Source: Brachionus manjavacas (lineage: Eukaryota; Rotifera; Eurotatoria; Ploima; Brachionidae). From it: 64,000 bases of DNA. The notes under the pieces were generated by a model, which saw only the letters and a program-made list of their open reading frames with translations, searched no databases and was not told the DNA's origin. The position numbers and the translations under genes are program-made. Below are positions 58,221 through 64,000 of the stretch, in pieces. The stretch is from the NCBI GenBank assembly GCA_019054805.1, contig JAHQIY010000015.1, forward strand, positions 1,620,001 through 1,684,000. Reading direction: 5' to 3'. Within the stretch, counting starts at the first letter, position 1. Each line of letters begins with the position of its first letter.

Positions 58221-61200
58221 TAATATTTTCATTGTCTTTGCCTCTTTATAATGAAGCTATAAGTAACCGAAGAAGACTGCCAACAAAGTACCAAAATAGT
58301 TCTGAACTGTTTTTCATTTTGGAACTAAACCAAACTCTTCAAGATTATATTAGCTATGTTCTATCTGCTATTCAAGAAAATTTGAAAATATGAAATTATT
58401 ACTAGATCAAATATTTTTTACTTTCGTTCAAAAAATTTTAAAAATACTTGGTTAATTATAAAATTGCACTGGTTCCTCTGAAAACTACTTGATGGTCACA
58501 TTTTCAAAAATTGCATTTCTAGTTCCATTTAAGCTTCAGTTTACTCTATTTTTGACAATAATTTTTTCAAACTTCGAAAAATATTTCAAAATATGTAATT
58601 TTAGTTATTTTGAGACAATTTATAAGAGATTTTTTAATAGAAATTTTTTTTTTTAAGTTCATTTTTAAATGCTAATGCTTTTTTTAACAGCATATTTAGA
58701 AAGAAAAATTAAATAAATAAAAATTTTATTTTATTAGACTGTAAGAATGTGGAAACGACAAATTATTATTCATATTTAAAAAGAATATTATTTGGTCAAA
58801 TTAATTTAAATGAACTTTAAATATTTTAAAAGAGTAAAATTCTATACAAATTATCGATTTTAAAAATTACGATCTTTTCTATCGATATCAAGCACTTACT
58901 TAGTCTAAAAGAAAGTCTTTTAGTTTTTCTGGTAAGATCAAGACTTGGATGAAGAAAATGTTTTAGTTTCTCCAAACACACTTCTTATGACATTATGCCT
59001 AGAAGATTGAAAATTATAAAAAAGCTTTCGCTGGAGCTACAACCTCAAAGGATCTTGGTTTAAATATTAACACTAGATGAGATTTAATTATTAAAAATAA
59101 AAGCGAATTATTAAAGAAGCTTCAAAAAAGTCATACGTCATCCACAAAGGTCGTATTAATAATTAAATATTTAGTATTTTAAAAATCTTTTGGTTATTAT
59201 CAAATTAATGATCTAGTTTCTACTACTGACAAAATTGTAGATATCCTTGGTCCATATTAAGCGAACTTTGCTAATAACGAAACATTAAATTCTAGTCCAA
59301 AAAGTAATTGGAATTTTTCTTTTATGAATTCTTGTTTACTTGTGCTTTTGAAAAATTTAAAAGCTTAAACGAATTGTCAAGGAATTTTTTTAAAATAAAA
59401 TTACAACAATATTTTTTTTTGTTCAATTTTTTTTTCATTTTTTAATAAAAAATTACCATAAATTACACAAATATACGGAAAATTCATTAACGAATAAGTA
59501 AAATTTAATTTAAATTCAAGTTATTTTTTGTAAATTTAAGTGAAAAAAATTACAAAGATCACGACAATACTGTAAATATAAAAAAATCCGAAATACTCAA
59601 TTTAATTTTGATGTTATTTAGAAAAAAATAAATTAAATTAAAACATCAAATTTAAAAAAAAAATTGTTAAAATAAGATTAAGATTTTTTTCTATCAAAAA
59701 AGCGTTTTTACTTTGACATTTCTTCTCTTCCAACATACACAAATTATTGAAAATTATTTATTACAAATCTAATTAAAGCTATCTTCACTTATTAAAAAAA
59801 AAAGCTAATTGTGATGCAATGACCCAAAAGACTGTTGGGTTATCTTAGCAAAATTGTTTTCAATAGAAATTATATTGATTTGAATAATTATTAAACATGT
59901 TTCTTTGATAAAAATTATTTGAAAAAATGTGGAATTTTAATTTTATTTTCTTTTATACAAAAAACTAATTCAATGACGTTGAACGAAAGTTTTTTTTTTT
60001 TTTATTAAATTATTGTCAGAAATTAAAAATTAATGCATTTAACTAAAAAAATTAGGTGAAAAATAAATTTAATTATTTGAACTGCTAGTCTAATATTTAA
60101 AGAATTTAAATGCATCAAAAAAAAAAGACTATGACTTTGTATACTTCCCACTATGATACAATGCATTTAAAATTTTTTTTTTAATTTCTGTGATATTTGT
60201 AATGAATAAATAAAATTTTTGTTAAATAAAAATAAAAAGTGGTTAAATAAATATATTTTGGTGAATTTTTTTTCTATTTATGGTTTAAAAATTCTTTGTT
60301 AGGATGTTCGAAATTAAAAAAGTTAATTGAAGGATAAGATAAAGGTATTATATGAATTTTAATTTAAGTGCAGCAAAAAATGAATTATCATTAAAAGAAT
60401 GTTAACAAAATAAGAATTTTAAATAGTATTTTTCATAACAAAAATATCAATATTTTTTGAGGTAAATTAAATTAAAAATTTCCACTTTAGAAAGCGAAAA
60501 TTTACTATCATTAAATATTCTCTCCTACTGACAAGAGTGTAAAAAATAAATAGGCAAAAAACTAACTTTTAGAAAGTCAAATAGAAAACTTATTGAAAAA
60601 ATCTCATAAAAATGCTGCTAAGTGCATTTCGTAGCATTTCAGCTCCAAAATAGTACATTTTTCAATTAAGTGTAATATCCTTTGAAAAAGACTTAATAAT
60701 GAATATCTAGTTTTTATGAATATGTTTAGACTTTGTTCTAGATGAAAGAAGAGAAATTATATATTCATTTGAATTAATTTGAAGTAGGACTTATAAAGCT
60801 CTTTAAAAAGAGCTTTGGTTTTTTTTAACCTTGTTAACAGAAACAAAAATCGTACAATATTTCATCATACCATTTTAATTCTAAATAAATATCAATATTT
60901 AGTGGGAAAAAAATTATATTACAATAAAAATAATTATTGAATTAAATAAAAATTTTATTTAATTTTATTTAACAAAATATCTCAAAGAGAATTCATATAT
61001 TTTTACATTTCAAATCATCAAAAAATAAATAATATAAACTATTCTTTTTCGGATCTAACTAGATCCATTCAGGGTCCACTAAACACTAAAATTTTTACAA
61101 AATTCTAAAATAAAAAATTGACATAAAAACTTTAAAAAATAAATCATTTATTTTATTAAAGAAAAAACAATAAGAATGGTGGAAAAAAAATTCCAGCAAC

Positions 61201-61285
61201 AAAAAAAAAAAAAAGAAGAAAAATTGTCATTTGAAAATTTACCATGTTTTTATACATTTCGAATAAAATAGCACCGTACTAAAAT
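58221..61285. other. Long AT-rich intergenic region, no gene seen
   Basis: Downstream of UNC13. A stretch around 58900-59340 has mixed composition but broken frames and no recognised motif. The UNC13 3' untranslated region should occupy the end near 61.0-61.28 kb. Confidence 0.4.
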
Positions 61286-64000
61286 TTAAATTTCCTCTTT
61301 GTGTCTTTGTCCGGACTTGAGTTGTACAAACTCTTTGGCGAGCTCATCATTTGTCCGATGTGACAAAATTCTTAAAATAGTCCATCCAGTCTCGTCCATT
61401 TGAATTCTTGAGCCAAGCGGCAGCCAACAAGCATACGAGCCATGCTCGACCACATTTCCCAGCTTTATCACATTGATGCCAATCACTCTGTCCTCTCTGG
61501 CAAAGCAGTAGTCTTTGACACAAATGTGCAATTCGTACATATTGGCGGTTTCCTCATTGCCAATGGCAAAATGAAACGTTTCATTGTACTTAGGTGACCA
61601 ATTGTTGGTCTTTGACTTGGTTTTATTTTGTCTTTTCTTGTCACTGAGATGCGGTCCGCAAATGGTGCACTCAACAAACGGCTGGAACATGCTCTTGGTG
61701 CGCCACTTGAGCGCATTGGCAGCGACCACCTTAACAGTGACTTTGTGCTCGCCAGTGACCGGATGTGTGAATACATCTATTTGAATAGAGACCTCGCCGA
61801 ACTTTTCCTCTATTGCCGGATAGTCCTGGCTGTTCTGGGTGCGAACAAATGTTTTGATTAGTGAATCGGTGGTCTGGGTGTAGAGCGACAAGGCGTACTG
61901 CAAACTGGACAATTCGGAGCTTTTCTCAATAAATGCTTTTTTGAGACCGTCGCCATTGGCGTGAAAAAAGCTCTTTATCTGATCCAGACAACTTTCCATC
62001 ACAAGACACTGCCTGGGCGAAAGATTGCGCTCGCCAGCGCGTCCCGAGTCGCCGCTCAGCAAGAATTTGTACGCGTCCTCAATTTTCGTGTTTGCCGACA
62101 GCGACAAATAGCTCTTGTCGGAAATGGGTGGCAAAATGACCACTCTTTCCAAAGTGTTTATCACAGACTTCCACAATTCTTTGAGCAGTCGCTTCAGCAC
62201 TGTTTTGTCGCACAACTTGGCAAATTGGCTGAGGATATTGTGCAAAAAGTCGATCAGCGGCATTATGACCATGTCGGCCTCGATTTGAATTTGCTTCTGG
62301 TTTGAATTGTTGCCCTGACCACTTGTCTGACTGCCCTTGACATTCTGCAATTGTTTGGACACTTCCTCGCAGCACTTTTGAATTGTGAGCTGAAGGCTCT
62401 TCGAGTACATGGCGCTCAGCTCGTCCAACACTTTGGACAATTGTGACTGCAAGTCGTTCAGTATGTCCGAGGCTTCTTTGTCCAGATTTTGGCCACCCAT
62501 CGACTCGTAGGACTTTTCCAACTGAACTCTCAGCTGTTGTATGTTGTTGATGAGGGTGCACGCTATTTGCTCTTGGCTGGTGAACAAAGCGAACTCGCGC
62601 CGAACCACGTTCGCAAAACCAAGCAGTATTTTGGTAATGCTGAACGCGAAGCGACGCAAGTAACTGTTCTGCACCTCCTGGTCTTGGCATTCCAACTTTT
62701 TGATCACATCATAGCACTGGTTGATTTGTGTGAACACGTCCACCACCGACGACGAGAACAAACAATGCTCGGACGTTTGCTGAAAGCTGCTTTGTTTGTC
62801 TTTGTCGTAGGCGTTGTGCAAGTACTCCATGGAAATGTCATCGTTGTCATTGAGCCAGTTCATTACAAAAGGCTCGAACCACACATAGTAGTCGGGTATG
62901 TAGTCTTTTTGTATTGCTTTAATGTACTGATTGTAGAATAGCTTTACTCTAAATTGCAGATTCATGTAGAGCGGACTCTTGACCACTCTGTGCTGGATGG
63001 GAATTTTCTCGTGCTCCTGCAGGGCTATTTGCAGGTCCTTGCAAAATTCGCTCCACATTGTCTGAGCGCTTAGGTTGCCAACATTTAGCTCGTTGGGAAA
63101 TTGATTGAGCACAAGAGTGTAAGTGGCCTTGTCTTCTTCGATGACAGAAAAAATCAAGTTTATCAAGTAGGACCAGAAGTCCAGGTTTTTGGTGCACGAC
63201 GGACCGAACTCGTCCGGGTCCACGCTCGCCTTGGGCTCGTCGGCCTCGTCTGGTATCGGCTGAGCTGACGATATGCCCGCTACGCTCGGGTCCGTGCTGC
63301 CAAAGTTTCTCTGATACAGTTCGTAGCAATTTTCGAACAAAAAGCGGTAGGTGGCCTCGAGACACGATATGACGCATTTTGTCACCGTGCTGCTAGCTCT
63401 GGGCGGACTGGTCAACTCTTGGACCTTCATGCGGAAAAATGTGATACTAGTGAGCAGGTCGACAGTTGATTTGAGGTCTTGGAGACGCTCGCTGCTCGAG
63501 CTGGGAAAGTTGTTGCGGTACATTGATAAATCGATGCGCAACGAGTTCTCCAGTTGGTTCAGAAGCTTGACAAATTTTTCTTTGCCAAAATTTGAGGCCG
63601 CAAAGCGGTCCGACGCCGACACGGCATTTGTGGCTGTGGTGTGCGCGTAGTAGGCGTTTATGTTGGCCAATAGAGTGCTCATGACGGCAGGCACCCCCGG
63701 ACATATGTACTTGGTGGAAAGGCAGGAAAAATGAGTCATTGCTTGGTATATGGACTCGATGCCATAGCGGATGGCAAATTCGTCAACTATTTCCTGGGCT
63801 GGATCGTCAAAGTACACCTTCCAAGTGTCGTCGCCTTTGGCGTCCGGTATTTTAACTTGACCATTGTTTTTTTCGCATGTAAAATGGAAGATATTCTTTT
63901 TAATAAAAATAAAGAAAAAATAATTTTTATTTTTGAATACATTTATTTTTTAGAAAAAAATTTTGTTTACCTCGTGAAGACTAGTGTATTGTACATGGTA
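61286..64000 (-). CDS. UNC13: UNC13/Munc13 synaptic vesicle priming protein, C-terminal part
   Basis: Presynaptic protein that opens syntaxin and drives SNARE assembly for vesicle priming. Seen here are exon 64000-63971 (partial, [10 protein letters not shown]) and the large exon 63895-61286, joined in phase 0; the C1 and upstream C2 domains lie beyond the window. The MUN domain starts [20 protein letters not shown] and includes [55 protein letters not shown] and [20 protein letters not shown]. The C-terminal C2C domain has [35 protein letters not shown] and [18 protein letters not shown]. It ends [20 protein letters not shown], as in Munc13-1/2/3. The exon is GC-richer than its surroundings. 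Conservation with vertebrate UNC13A-C is very high, so the family call is firm. Confidence 0.96.

Noticed and set aside
58890-59350. Possible decayed coding region in the UNC13 downstream desert
   Set aside because: All frames are broken and no block of any protein family could be recognised.
61483-63704. Many frames of 66-203 codons within the UNC13 exon
   Set aside because: Shadows of the highly conserved UNC13 frame, with low-complexity composition and no domains.
1-64000. CRISPR arrays, tRNA genes, bacterial-type promoters or operons
   Set aside because: No regularly spaced repeats, no cloverleaf with A/B boxes was recognised, and the genes are intron-containing animal genes.

Overview
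The window is nuclear DNA from an invertebrate animal. It is very AT-rich, carries genes with many short GT-AG introns, two 5S rRNA genes and unmistakably metazoan genes (UNC13, semaphorin, chondroitin GalNAc-transferase, RAD54L2/ARIP4, FBXO42, RPL30). The AT-richness, compact introns and abundant small inverted-repeat elements would fit a monogonont rotifer such as Brachionus, but nothing here proves the species. All splice models were read by eye from GT/AG sites, reading phase and protein family fit. Exon coordinates are given in each entry.

Layout. 1-1703 (-) and 3839-6522 (+): two head-to-head saposin-like secreted proteins, separated by a 5S rRNA gene (2611-2728, -). 6.7-11.0 kb: decayed non-LTR retrotransposons and a deleted Tc1/mariner element. 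12330-13669 (-): chondroitin N-acetylgalactosaminyltransferase. 15505-16546 (-): RRP36 ribosome biogenesis factor. 17.2-17.8 kb: dead Tc1/mariner transposase. 18286-19929 (-): FBXO42 F-box/Kelch protein. 20.8-22.1 kb: LINE remnants. 22811-23585 (+): ribosomal protein eL30. 25629-34620 (+): a VWA/Cache (alpha2delta/CACHD1-like) surface protein with a second, identical 5S gene antisense in intron 8 and a dead LINE in its last intron. 38512-45371 (+): a transmembrane semaphorin with at least 12 exons. 47290-56212 (-): RAD54L2/ARIP4 SNF2 helicase, whose 5.2-kb intron holds nested mobile DNA and an inverted copy of part of its own exon. 57-58.2 kb: LINE remnant and a palindromic repeat. 61286-64000 (-, continues beyond the window): UNC13.

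The genes do not form an operon or a shared pathway. Several products act at the cell surface or in secretion (saposins, chondroitin synthesis, VWA/Cache protein, semaphorin, UNC13), others in core nuclear or cytoplasmic processes. The most distinctive features are: the two saposin paralogues with opposite intron histories; identical dispersed 5S genes; an 869-bp element with long terminal inverted repeats, an 8-bp target duplication and a small C2H2 zinc-finger frame; a LINE tail split by a 510-bp palindromic insertion; and the inverted exon copy in RAD54L2. I saw no CRISPR array, tRNA gene, bacterial-type operon or clearly new multi-gene system.
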